A DNA stretch of 16,849 nt from Acidobacteriota bacterium (GTDB lineage: Bacteria; Acidobacteriota; Vicinamibacteria; Vicinamibacterales; SCN-69-37): the NCBI GenBank assembly GCA_021824055.1, contig JAKALV010000041.1:1-16849 (forward strand). The letters are read 5' to 3'. Shown here one piece after another: positions 7,151-13,917 of the stretch. The notes under the pieces are model-generated. The model saw nothing but the letters and a program-made list of their open reading frames with translations. It was not told the DNA's origin and searched no databases. Numbering within the stretch: the stretch's first letter is position 1; the number at the start of each line of letters is the position of its first letter. The translations under genes were made by a program, and so were the position numbers.

Positions 7151-8388
7151 CGTGCCGCGGCGGATTGGGCGACAACCTGCGCCACACGTTCGACCTGCGC
7201 GGGTGTGAGCGATTCGTACACCGGAATCTGCACGGCGGCGGTCGTTGCGTCAGCGCCCGGAACCGGCGCCTTGCTGCCGCCGAAGATGGCCATGTGCGGG
7301 CACACGTCAACGTGCAGCGTCTCGAGATCGACGCCGCGTTTCAGGCACGCCAGCACCGAGGCATCCCGATTCGGGAGGTACGCGCAGAACTGGTAGAACG
7401 CGTGGGTGCGATCATCCGGGACCTCGGGAAACCGGATGCCGAAGACGGGGCGCAAGATCTCCATGACGCGCTTCGCGTGAGTTTGCGTGACCGCCGTCCA
7501 TTCGTTGAGGTGCTTGAGGGCCTCGAGGCCGATCACGGCCTGGACGTTGCTGTAACGCTCGCGATACTCCATCGGCAGCGGCGAGAGCGGCCGGATCTTC
7601 TCCCAGAAGTACACGTCGGGATTCCACTTGAGATACGCCGACGCCCACAGGATCGGAAACAGCGTGAACGAGAACACGTTCGGGCGAATCGTCACGCGCT
7701 GCATCCGGCCGAGCCGCAGGTGCTTCTTGACGAGGGCTTCGGTCGGCGCGGGCTCGGCCGCCACGAGCGTGGCGATCCGCGCCGCCAGTCCGGGGTCGTG
7801 CGCCACGGCCATGCCGCCGCCGTACGTGTTCAGCGGCTTGAGCGTCTGGAGGCTGAAGATCGCGGCGTCACCCAGCGTGCCGACCTGCTTGCCCCGGTAC
7901 GTGGCGCCCAAGGCGTGTGCGCAATCTTCGATCACCACGGCGCCGTGCTGACGGGCAAGATCCAGGATGCCGTCCATGTCGCAGGGCAGACCCCACAAGT
8001 GGGTCGGGACGACGGCCGCCGTCTTCGGCGTGATCACGCGGGCGAACGACTCCGGCGTCATGTTGAACGTCAACGGATCCACGTCCGCGAAAACGGGATT
8101 GAATCCGGCGGCGCGCGCCACTTCCGGCATGACCCAGAACGTGAGCGCGGGGAACACGATGTCGGCGCCCTTCGGCAGGTCGAGCGCCATCAGGATGTAG
8201 TGAAACGCCATGCGGCCGTACGACGCCGCGACGGCGCGCACGTCGCCGCCCAGCCAGGCCGCGAACGCCTGCTCGAACTGGGCGACCTGCGGCCCCTCGA
8301 GAAACTCGCCGCGCGCAGCCACGTCGGCGATGATCTGTTCGGTATTCGGCAGGACGCGCGCGCCATACCGTGAAATTGCCATCGTCAT
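7147..8388 (-). CDS. DegT/DnrJ/EryC1-family PLP-dependent aminotransferase
   Basis: A 413-residue fold-type I aminotransferase of the sugar-aminotransferase group, which usually transaminates keto-sugar nucleotides for envelope glycans or secondary metabolites. Visible features are the N-terminal GEFLEGPQV, the PTHLWGLPCD strand, the EDCAHALGA motif with PLP-contacting D155, and the Schiff-base lysine K184 in SLQTLKPLNTYGGG. The usual GEGG after the lysine is replaced by YGGG, so this is a divergent subgroup. The start at 8388 has GAGAG about 5 nt upstream; a second ATG at 8382 is possible. Translation further upstream to 8586 lacks family similarity. It is coupled by ATGA overlap to dedA, suggesting a shared envelope-lipid or glycan role, which is inferred. 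The exact substrate is unknown. Confidence 0.87.
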   Translation of the reverse strand: MTMAISRYGARVLPNTEQIIADVAARGEFLEGPQVAQFEQAFAAWLGGDVRAVAASYGRMAFHYILMALDLPKGADIVFPALTFWVMPEVARAAGFNPVFADVDPLTFNMTPESFARVITPKTAAVVPTHLWGLPCDMDGILDLARQHGAVVIEDCAHALGATYRGKQVGTLGDAAIFSLQTLKPLNTYGGGMAVAHDPGLAARIATLVAAEPAPTEALVKKHLRLGRMQRVTIRPNVFSFTLFPILWASAYLKWNPDVYFWEKIRPLSPLPMEYRERYSNVQAVIGLEALKHLNEWTAVTQTHAKRVMEILRPVFGIRFPEVPDDRTHAFYQFCAYLPNRDASVLACLKRGVDLETLHVDVCPHMAIFGGSKAPVPGADATTAAVQIPVYESLTPAQVERVAQVVAQSAAAR

Positions 8389-8476
8389 AGATTCTCTCGC
8401 GCTTTCGGAGCATATCCCGGACGGCCACCCACACGTGTCCGCCGCGCACAGCGGCCATCCCGGCCGCGCGCGACGC
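8389..8476. other. Intergenic spacer upstream of aminotransferase gene
   Basis: This 88-bp GC-rich spacer separates two same-strand genes. I see a weak Shine-Dalgarno-like GAGAG (minus strand, about 8394-8398) but no convincing promoter or terminator. The two genes may or may not be cotranscribed. Confidence 0.3.
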
Positions 8477-9067
8477 TCAGGCCGGTTGGGGCGAGGGGGG
8501 AGCCCGCGGAACGCGCGGCCGGGAGCCCGCGGACGACGGCGCGAGGCACTGCGCCGGCATCGCGCAGGCGCTGGATGCCAACTCAATCGTGATTACGGAA
8601 CGCTCGCTGAGCGCGCCACCGTCCTGCGACGTTCCTCCGGAGACCGATGATGGCTGTTCGTCCGGCGTGTCGCAGACCCGGCCCTTGGAGTGGCGGCGCA
8701 TGTGACCCTTGCGGCCCGGGTGCTTTCTGTGGGGCAGCGGAAGAATCGAGCCCACAGTCTTCCAGGCGCGCATGGCGGCGCTGAGCGAGGATCTGGCGCT
8801 CGTGAACAGGTCGGGCCAGCCGTCGTGGTCGACATCGGTCGTCAGGGCGGCGCCTCTGAGGCGAAGTTGGGTGACTCGTCCGGTCGTCGACAACCAGATC
8901 TCGACACCGGGCTTGGCCGGGGCGTGCACCAGACGGACCACATCGCGCACGCCGTCATGATCCAGGTCGACGCGCAAGGGGGCCGCAACGACACCCGTCG
9001 ACCAGAGAAGCAAGGCCAGAAACATCACGGCTGTTCTGGGGCGGGGAGCGAGAGACGAGAGAAGCAC
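8477..9067 (-). CDS. Small secreted protein with two DxDxDG (FG-GAP/VCBS-like) motifs
   Basis: Not a gene I recognise. The frame encodes 196 residues from a GTG at 9067, or 182 from an ATG at 9025. The latter gives a cleaner signal peptide (starting MFLALLLW, ending about VVAAP). Two calcium-loop-like motifs are present, DLDHDGVRD (34-42) and DVDHDGWPD (78-86), about 44 residues apart. This is the pattern of FG-GAP/VCBS or EF-hand-like repeats. A basic, His-rich stretch (about 113-130) and a Ser/Pro-rich tail follow. Only about one propeller repeat is present, so it is not a full beta-propeller. It is divergent from the aldehyde dehydrogenase gene across 54 bp. No strong ribosome binding site supports either start. 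That it is a real gene is inferred from the signal peptide plus motifs. Confidence 0.6.
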   Translation of the reverse strand: MLLSSLAPRPRTAVMFLALLLWSTGVVAAPLRVDLDHDGVRDVVRLVHAPAKPGVEIWLSTTGRVTQLRLRGAALTTDVDHDGWPDLFTSARSSLSAAMRAWKTVGSILPLPHRKHPGRKGHMRRHSKGRVCDTPDEQPSSVSGGTSQDGGALSERSVITIELASSACAMPAQCLAPSSAGSRPRVPRAPPSPQPA

Positions 9068-9121
9068 GACGGGGACTCAAGTCAGTTTGTACCGCGGTCC
9101 CGGGCCTTTGACAATGGCCAA

Positions 9122-10612
9122 ATGTCAGGTAAGTTCGATGCCATGCACGAAGAGCCGTCTTTCGGCAAACTGTTCATTAATGGCGCGTTCGTCGGCTCCA
9201 CAGGCGCGGCGCGGCTGCCGGTCATTGATCCGTTCGACCAGTCCACCATCGCGCACGCCGTGGATGCCACGGCCGAAGACGTCGACCGCGCGGTAACGGC
9301 CGCCGGCGAGGCGTTCGAGGGCGCGTGGCGCGAGACCAGCGCCCAGACGCGCGGCCAGATCTTGTGGCGAATTGCGGCGGCCTTGCGGGAGCGCTCGGCG
9401 GAACTCGCCGAGCTGGAGACGCGCGCGAGCGGCAAGCCCATCGCCGACTCGGAGAGCGACATCGCGGATGCCGCCACGTGTTTCGAATACTACGGTGGCC
9501 TGGCCACGAAGCTTCACGGCGACGTGACGTCGATCGAAGGCGCGATGGTGCTGGCGGTGAAGGAACCCGTCGGGGTGGCCGCGCAGATCATCCCCTGGAA
9601 CTATCCCATGCTGATGGCGGCGTGGAAGCTGGCGCCGGCGTTGTGCGCCGGGTGCACGGTGGTGCTGAAGCCGTCCGAAGAGACGCCGCTCAGCGTAATG
9701 GCCCTGGCCTCGTCATTCGCCGACGCGGGGTTGCCGCCCGGCGTCGTGAACATCGTGACGGGCCGCGGCGAGGGCGCCGGCGCGGCGCTCGTGGATCATC
9801 CTGGCGTGCACAAGATCGCGTTCACCGGCAGCGGGGAGGTCGGCCGGCACATCATGCAGCGCGCGGCGGCCGGATTGAAACGCGTGACGCTGGAACTGGG
9901 CGGCAAGTCGCCGAACATCATCTGCGCGGACGCCAACTTCGAGGCCGCGATCGACGGCGCCCTGTTCGGCATCTTCCTCAATCAGGGAGAGATGTGTTCG
10001 GCGGGCAGCCGCATTCTCGTCGAGCGGTCGATCTACGCGCGCGTCCTTGAGGCGCTGGTGGAACGCGCGCGCGATATCCGGATCGGGCCGCCGATGGATC
10101 CGGAAACGCAGATGGGGCCGCTCGTGAGCGCGCGCCATTTCGAGCGCGTCCGCGCGTACCAGGAGCTCGGGAAGGCGGAGGCGCGCCTCGTCCTGGGTGG
10201 CGGTCGCGCCACCGGCGCAGCGCTGGATCGCGGCTGGTTCGTGGAGCCGACGATCTTCGCCGATGTGAACAACCACAGCCGGATTGCCCGGGAAGAAGTG
10301 TTCGGTCCGGTGGCCTGCCTGCTGCCGTTCGATTCCGACGAGGAGGCGATCGCGTTGGGCAACGACTCGCCGTTCGGTCTGGCCGCCGCCGTCTGGACGC
10401 GCGATGTGTTCCGCGCGCTTCGGTTCACGCGGCGCCTTCGCACGGGCGTGGTCTGGGTGAATCACTCGCAGCCCGCGCCGGTGGAGGGGCCGTGGGGCGG
10501 GTTCAAGCAGAGCGGGCTTGGTCGCGAGCTGGGCCGCGGCGGCGCGGACGCGTATCTGGAGACCAAGCAGGTGTATCTGAACACCGAGGACCAGCCGATC
10601 GGGTGGCCGTAA
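9122..10612 (+). CDS. NAD(P)+-dependent aldehyde dehydrogenase (betaine-aldehyde type)
   Basis: A 496-residue ALDH-superfamily enzyme that oxidises an aldehyde to the acid in the cytoplasm. All key residues are visible: N160 in IIPWNYP, K183 in VLKPSEETP, the Rossmann glycine motif FTGSGEVG (234-241), the general base E258 in LELGGKSPN, and the nucleophile C292 in NQGEMCSAG. EEVFGPV and the C-terminal GFKQSGLGRE are also present. Overall it most resembles betaine/gamma-aminobutyraldehyde dehydrogenases, but substrate is not predictable. An in-frame frame runs upstream to 8690 but is antisense to the neighbouring gene. I chose the ATG at 9122; the ATG at 9143 (489 residues) is equally plausible and neither has a strong Shine-Dalgarno. 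The gene ends 25 bp before apt. Confidence 0.92.
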   Translation: MSGKFDAMHEEPSFGKLFINGAFVGSTGAARLPVIDPFDQSTIAHAVDATAEDVDRAVTAAGEAFEGAWRETSAQTRGQILWRIAAALRERSAELAELETRASGKPIADSESDIADAATCFEYYGGLATKLHGDVTSIEGAMVLAVKEPVGVAAQIIPWNYPMLMAAWKLAPALCAGCTVVLKPSEETPLSVMALASSFADAGLPPGVVNIVTGRGEGAGAALVDHPGVHKIAFTGSGEVGRHIMQRAAAGLKRVTLELGGKSPNIICADANFEAAIDGALFGIFLNQGEMCSAGSRILVERSIYARVLEALVERARDIRIGPPMDPETQMGPLVSARHFERVRAYQELGKAEARLVLGGGRATGAALDRGWFVEPTIFADVNNHSRIAREEVFGPVACLLPFDSDEEAIALGNDSPFGLAAAVWTRDVFRALRFTRRLRTGVVWVNHSQPAPVEGPWGGFKQSGLGRELGRGGADAYLETKQVYLNTEDQPIGWP

Positions 10613-10623
10613 GGCTTCTCTTA

Positions 10624-10629
10624 TATACT
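10624..10629 (+). promoter_or_regulatory. Candidate -10 element for apt (possible leaderless transcript)
   Basis: TATACT sits in an AT-rich pocket (about 10616-10635) that stands out from GC-rich surroundings. Its last base is 8 nt before the apt ATG at 10638. Initiation 6-8 nt downstream of a -10 box would place the mRNA 5' end at or next to the ATG. No Shine-Dalgarno lies in the 25-bp gap, consistent with leaderless translation. No good -35 is visible. Confidence 0.4.
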
Positions 10630-10637
10630 TTTCAGCT

Positions 10638-11174
10638 ATGGAATTGACGCGATCCTCGGGCGACGCGCTGAAGGCGCGCATCCGCAGCGTGCCGGATTTT
10701 CCGAAGCCGGGCATTCTCTTCTACGACGTCACCACGCTGCTCAAGGACCACGAGGGATTCCGCATGGCGGTCGACGCGATGGCGGCGCCGCACATCGGAC
10801 GGCACATCGACGTGATCGTCGGCATCGAAAGCCGCGGATTCATTTTTGGCGCGGCCATCGCGGATCGCCTCAGGGCCGGCTTTGCGCCCGTGCGCAAGTT
10901 GGGGAAGCTGCCGGCCAAGACGCGCCAGGCTTCGTACTCGCTCGAGTACGGCGCCGACTCGCTCGAGATTCACGAAGACGCCGTGAAGCCGGGACAGCGC
11001 GTGCTGATCGTCGACGACCTGCTGGCGACCGGCGGTACCGCCGCGGCGACGGTCAGTCTGGTGAAAGGCATCGGCGGGGAGGTGGCCGGCGTCCAGTTCC
11101 TGATCGAACTGGTGGCGCTCCACGGCCGCGCAAAGCTTCCCGGCGAAATGATCAGCGTTGTGTTGAAATACTGA
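10638..11174 (+). CDS. apt: Adenine phosphoribosyltransferase
   Basis: This enzyme salvages adenine by transferring the phosphoribosyl group from PRPP to make AMP. The 178-residue sequence is full length for Apt (about 170-180). It shows the N-terminal DFPKPGILFYD motif (20-30), the base-binding region IVGIESRGFIFG (60-71), KLGKLPAKT (88-95), and the PRPP-binding loop VLIVDDLLATGGT (122-134) with its paired acidic residues. The start ATG at 10638 gives the expected N-terminus. Its stop is only 6 nt before tRNA-Arg, so this mRNA probably continues through the tRNA unless processed or terminated. Confidence 0.96.
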   Translation: MELTRSSGDALKARIRSVPDFPKPGILFYDVTTLLKDHEGFRMAVDAMAAPHIGRHIDVIVGIESRGFIFGAAIADRLRAGFAPVRKLGKLPAKTRQASYSLEYGADSLEIHEDAVKPGQRVLIVDDLLATGGTAAATVSLVKGIGGEVAGVQFLIELVALHGRAKLPGEMISVVLKY

Positions 11175-11180
11175 CGGCAG

Positions 11181-11257
11181 GCGCCCGTAGCTCAGCTGGA
11201 TAGAGCACCGCCCTCCTAAGGCGGGGGTCGCAAGTTCGACTCTTGCCGGGCGCACCA
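11181..11257 (+). tRNA. tRNA-Arg (anticodon CCT)
   Basis: The acceptor stem GCGCCCG (11181-11187) pairs with CGGGCGC (11247-11253), followed by A and an encoded CCA (11255-11257). The D arm is GCTC/GAGC with loop AGCTGGATA. The anticodon stem CCGCC/GGCGG holds loop CTCCTAA, giving anticodon CCT, which reads AGG. The T arm is GCAAG/CTTGC with loop TTCGACT. It lies 6 nt after the apt stop and 19 nt before the next start codon. Confidence 0.96.
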
Positions 11258-11276
11258 CCTTACAGAGAGAAGAGAC

Positions 11277-11999
11277 ATGAAGACCAAGGAACGGCATCAT
11301 CTCAAAGAGAACGAGTTTGTGACCACGGTGGCGACCGTGGCGGACTGGTATCGCGACAACCAGGGCAAGGCCGTGGCCGGCGTGGTGGCGGTGGCGGTGG
11401 TGGTCGCGGCCGTCAGCGGCTACTTCTGGTGGCAGCACCGGAACCAGGAGCAGGCCGGCGCGCTGCTGGGCGTGGCGATGACGATCTATCAGGCGCCCGT
11501 GGTGCCGCCGTCGTCGGTGCCCGGCGCGAAGCAGGCCCCGGGGTCGTACCCGTCGGAGAAGGCGCGGTACGAGGCCGCCTTGGCGGCGTTTCAGCAGGTG
11601 GCCGATACGTATCCGTCATCGATGGCCGGCATCGCGGCGCGCTATCACTCGGCCGAAACCCTGCTGAGCCTGGGACGCGCGAAGGACGCCGTGCAGGCGT
11701 ATCAGACGGTGATCGATCGCGCCGGCTCGTCGGTCTACGGCGCGATGGCGCATCTTGGCCTCGCGACCGCCATGCTGGCCGACGGCCAGAATGACCAGGC
11801 CATCAAGGCGCTCGAAGACCTGTCGGCGCAACGCGACGGGATCGTTCCGGTGGATGGCGTGCTGATGCAGTTGGCGTCGGCCTACCAGAAGCTCGGAAAG
11901 ACCGCCGAAGCGCGCACGACCTACAAGCGCGTGGTCGATGAATTCCCGGATTCCCCGTACGTGCAGGACGCGCGGCAGCAGATGACGCTGATCGGGTAA
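11277..11999 (+). CDS. Membrane-anchored tetratricopeptide-repeat protein (YfgM-like)
   Basis: A 240-residue protein with a short basic cytoplasmic N-terminus, one transmembrane helix (about 32-52) and an extracytoplasmic region of TPR-like helical hairpins. These include YEAALAAFQQVADTYPSS, AKDAVQAYQTVID, NDQAIKALEDL and AEARTTYKRVVDEFPDSP. The architecture resembles YfgM/ancillary SecYEG-translocon proteins, which act as periplasmic chaperone scaffolds; BamD/YbgF-type TPR proteins are the alternative. A purine-rich AGAGAAGAG just before the ATG serves as ribosome binding site. Its short distance from the upstream tRNA suggests readthrough transcription or a promoter within or before the tRNA. 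Function is inferred from architecture only. Confidence 0.8.
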   Translation: MKTKERHHLKENEFVTTVATVADWYRDNQGKAVAGVVAVAVVVAAVSGYFWWQHRNQEQAGALLGVAMTIYQAPVVPPSSVPGAKQAPGSYPSEKARYEAALAAFQQVADTYPSSMAGIAARYHSAETLLSLGRAKDAVQAYQTVIDRAGSSVYGAMAHLGLATAMLADGQNDQAIKALEDLSAQRDGIVPVDGVLMQLASAYQKLGKTAEARTTYKRVVDEFPDSPYVQDARQQMTLIG

Positions 12000-12001
12000 G
12001 T

Positions 12002-12289
12002 TCAACTGAACAACGTCGGTGTCAAGGGGCCAGGGTTCCAAGGTGCCAGGGTGCTGGTGCCAAGGTGCCCAGACGATCCGCTGTCCAACAGGACGGTCGG
12101 ACCGCTGACCGGGCCTCCGTTTACACGATCCACCACCGTTCCCGTGATCGTGGCCGGCGGCATCGTCGGCGGTGCCGTCGGCGACGGCGTGGTCCGGGCA
12201 CCGCAGCCCACGCTGAGCGTCGCGACCGGGAGAAACGGTCGACGTACGGCGAGGCGCTCGATGACTGCGATCGAACGACGGTTGCTCAT
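12002..12289 (-). pseudogene. Remnant of a lipoprotein-like gene with carboxypeptidase-regulatory-like domain
   Basis: An ATG at 12289 is preceded by a good Shine-Dalgarno, GAGGTG at 12300-12295, with 5 nt spacing. The frame has a basic N-terminus, a hydrophobic stretch and a cysteine at 29 (SVGCG), roughly a lipoprotein signal. A Thr/Pro linker follows, then TITGTVVDRVNGGPVSGP (47-64), the first strands of a carboxypeptidase-regulatory-like beta-sandwich. Such a domain normally runs about 60-80 residues, but here it stops after about 25. The remaining codons (from about 71) are translated octamer-repeat sequence. The gene seems to have lost its 3' part to the repeat array at 12030-12072. It could still make a 95-residue product. 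Assignment rests on short similarity judged by eye. Confidence 0.5.
12030..12072. repeat. Octamer tandem array (left arm of inverted pair)
   Basis: Units read on the plus strand are CCAGGGTT, CCAAGGTG, CCAGGGTG, a shortened CTGGTG, CCAAGGTG and a partial CCCAG. Positions 12046-12068 are an exact 23-bp reverse complement of 12327-12349, including the irregular 6-base unit. The two arrays are therefore copies of one another and not independent expansions. The left arm begins 30 bp after the TPR gene stop and supplies the tail of the remnant lipoprotein frame. Confidence 0.85.
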
Positions 12290-12311
12290 CACGTCACCTC
12301 GGCGCCCAGCG

Positions 12312-12373
12312 CACCTTGGCACCTTCGCACCTTGGCACCAGCACCCTGGTGCCTTGTCACCATCGCACCCTGT
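12312..12373. repeat. Octamer tandem array (right arm of inverted pair)
   Basis: Read on the minus strand from 12373, the units are ACAGGGTG, CGATGGTG, ACAAGGCA, CCAGGGTG, CTGGTG, CCAAGGTG, CGAAGGTG and CCAAGGTG, with 8-bp periodicity broken once by the 6-base unit. The first unit overlaps the last base of the substrate-binding protein's stop codon. A perfect 8-bp hairpin (GGCACCAG, loop CACC, CTGGTGCC; 12334-12353) lies within it, 20 bp downstream of that stop but without a T-run. Confidence 0.85.
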
Positions 12374-13917
12374 CACCGTCTCCGTTCAACGTCTTTAAGA
12401 AACGTGAACTCCGCGATCGGCGACAAGTGGACGCCGCTGAGCGTGGATTGAAAGACCGCGACGTTTGTCTTGTACCAAAGGCTGACGTACGGCGCGTCGG
12501 CCGCGATCAGCTGCTGGGCTTCTCCGTAGAGTTTCCGCCGTGTCGCATCGTCGGGCGCTGCTGACGCGCCGTCGATCAACTGGTCCACCTTCACATTCTT
12601 GTAGTAGCCGCGGTTGAAGCCGGCCGGCGGCGTCTGCGTGGAATAGAACACGCGACGCAGCATGTCGGGATCCGTCACGCCGACCCACTGCAGCGTGTAG
12701 AGCTGCACGTTGCCCTTCAGCACATCCGCGAACAGCGTGGCGAATTCATAGGATCTGACGTCAACCGCAATGCCGACGTCGGCGAGATTTCGCTGGATGA
12801 CCGCGGCCTGCAGCCGATACGCCTCGGCGGTTGACGTCTTCAGGCTCAGGTGGAGACGCGGCAGCGGACCGTCGCCATCGGGATCGGGATAGCCGGCCGC
12901 GTCGAGCAGCGCCTTGGCGCGCGCGGGATCGTGCGTGAACTGAAACACATTCGGTTCGAACGCCCACGACATCGGCGGGATGATGCCGATCGCCGGTGTG
13001 GCGAGCCCGCGGCGCAGGTAGTCCACGATGGCCTGCCGGTCGATCGCATAGCCGATGGCCTGACGCAGCCGGACATCCTGCAGCAGCGGCTCGCGCAGGT
13101 TGAAGCCGAGATACGCGTAGTCGGTGCCGAGAGTGGTGGTGACGCCGAGATGCGCGTCGGTCTTCAGCGCCTGCACGATGTCGGGCGCGAGATCGTTGAC
13201 CACGATGTCCACCGTGCCTTTGCGCAGTTCGAGCCCGCGCATCGTGTCATCGGGCACCACGCGAAAGAGGAGGCCCGCGTTCCTGGGCGGGCCCTCGAAG
13301 TAGCCGGGAAACGCGCGCAATGTGACGTGATCGTCCGCGACGAAATCGACGATCTGGTACGGGCCGCTGCCGATGGGGTGTCGCGCGGCCTCGGGACCGG
13401 TGCCGGCCGGCACAATCCCCATCACGAGATTCACGGGGAACGACCCCGACGGCTCCTTCAAGTGGAACGCCACGGTGTAGCGGTCGACCGCGTCCACTGA
13501 CGCGATCATCCGGTACGCGCCCTTGCGACCCGACACGAACGCGGGGTCGAGGAATCGGCGGTACGTGTAGGCGACATCCGCGGATGTCAGCTCGCGGCCG
13601 TCATGGAAATGCACGCCGTGCCGGACTTCCGCGATGTACGTTCGCGGATCCGGCCGCTCGAAGCGGATAGCCAGGTCCGGCACCACGCGCAGCGACTCGT
13701 CGATCTTGAGTAACGAACTGAAGAGCAGCGTGTGCAGCTTCTGCGACGTTTCGTCCAGCCCGACGCCTGGATCGAGATTGGACGGACCGTTGGTGACGGC
13801 CACAACGATCATGCCGTCGTTGCGCGGCGGCTGACTGCAGGCCGGGATGCCGATGATCGCCAAGGCCGCAAGAAGCATGAACCCAACGCGGGCGGCCACG
13901 CGAGCATGCGATGTCAC
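12373..13917 (-). CDS. ABC transporter substrate-binding lipoprotein, peptide (family 5, DppA/OppA-like)
   Basis: A 514-residue family-5 solute-binding protein, which captures peptides, nickel or related ligands outside the inner membrane for an ABC permease. The N-terminus has a hydrophobic signal segment and a lipobox-like IPAC with C27. The mature part shows family-5 sequence: SNLDPGVGLDETSQKLHTLL, YIAEVRHGVHFHDGRELTSADVAYTYR-type region (about 93-120), GSGPYQIVDF and the AIGYAIDRQAIV segment. No permease or ATPase genes are adjacent. Its GTG start overlaps the mutS stop (GTGA, 4 bp), so it is downstream of and coupled to mutS. The last codons and stop run into the octamer array, which may have set the present C-terminus. 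Ligand is unknown. Confidence 0.9.
   Translation of the reverse strand: MTSHARVAARVGFMLLAALAIIGIPACSQPPRNDGMIVVAVTNGPSNLDPGVGLDETSQKLHTLLFSSLLKIDESLRVVPDLAIRFERPDPRTYIAEVRHGVHFHDGRELTSADVAYTYRRFLDPAFVSGRKGAYRMIASVDAVDRYTVAFHLKEPSGSFPVNLVMGIVPAGTGPEAARHPIGSGPYQIVDFVADDHVTLRAFPGYFEGPPRNAGLLFRVVPDDTMRGLELRKGTVDIVVNDLAPDIVQALKTDAHLGVTTTLGTDYAYLGFNLREPLLQDVRLRQAIGYAIDRQAIVDYLRRGLATPAIGIIPPMSWAFEPNVFQFTHDPARAKALLDAAGYPDPDGDGPLPRLHLSLKTSTAEAYRLQAAVIQRNLADVGIAVDVRSYEFATLFADVLKGNVQLYTLQWVGVTDPDMLRRVFYSTQTPPAGFNRGYYKNVKVDQLIDGASAAPDDATRRKLYGEAQQLIAADAPYVSLWYKTNVAVFQSTLSGVHLSPIAEFTFLKDVERRR

Noticed and set aside
8389..8586. N-terminal extension of the aminotransferase to a start at 8586
   Set aside because: The extra 66 residues are Arg/Pro-rich and unlike the family. 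They also overlap the end of the neighbouring secreted-protein gene, and 8388 has a better ribosome binding site.
9108..9113. TTGACA -35 box for the aldehyde dehydrogenase gene
   Set aside because: There is no acceptable -10 at 16-18 bp downstream, and that spacing would put the start inside the coding region.
12334..12353. Rho-independent terminator after the substrate-binding protein gene
   Set aside because: The 8-bp hairpin is good but has no following T-run on the minus strand, and it is a by-product of the repeat units. I describe it only as part of the array.
12051..12451. Plus-strand open frames across the octamer arrays
   Set aside because: They translate the repeats and antisense of the remnant gene. 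They show no domain and no ribosome binding site.
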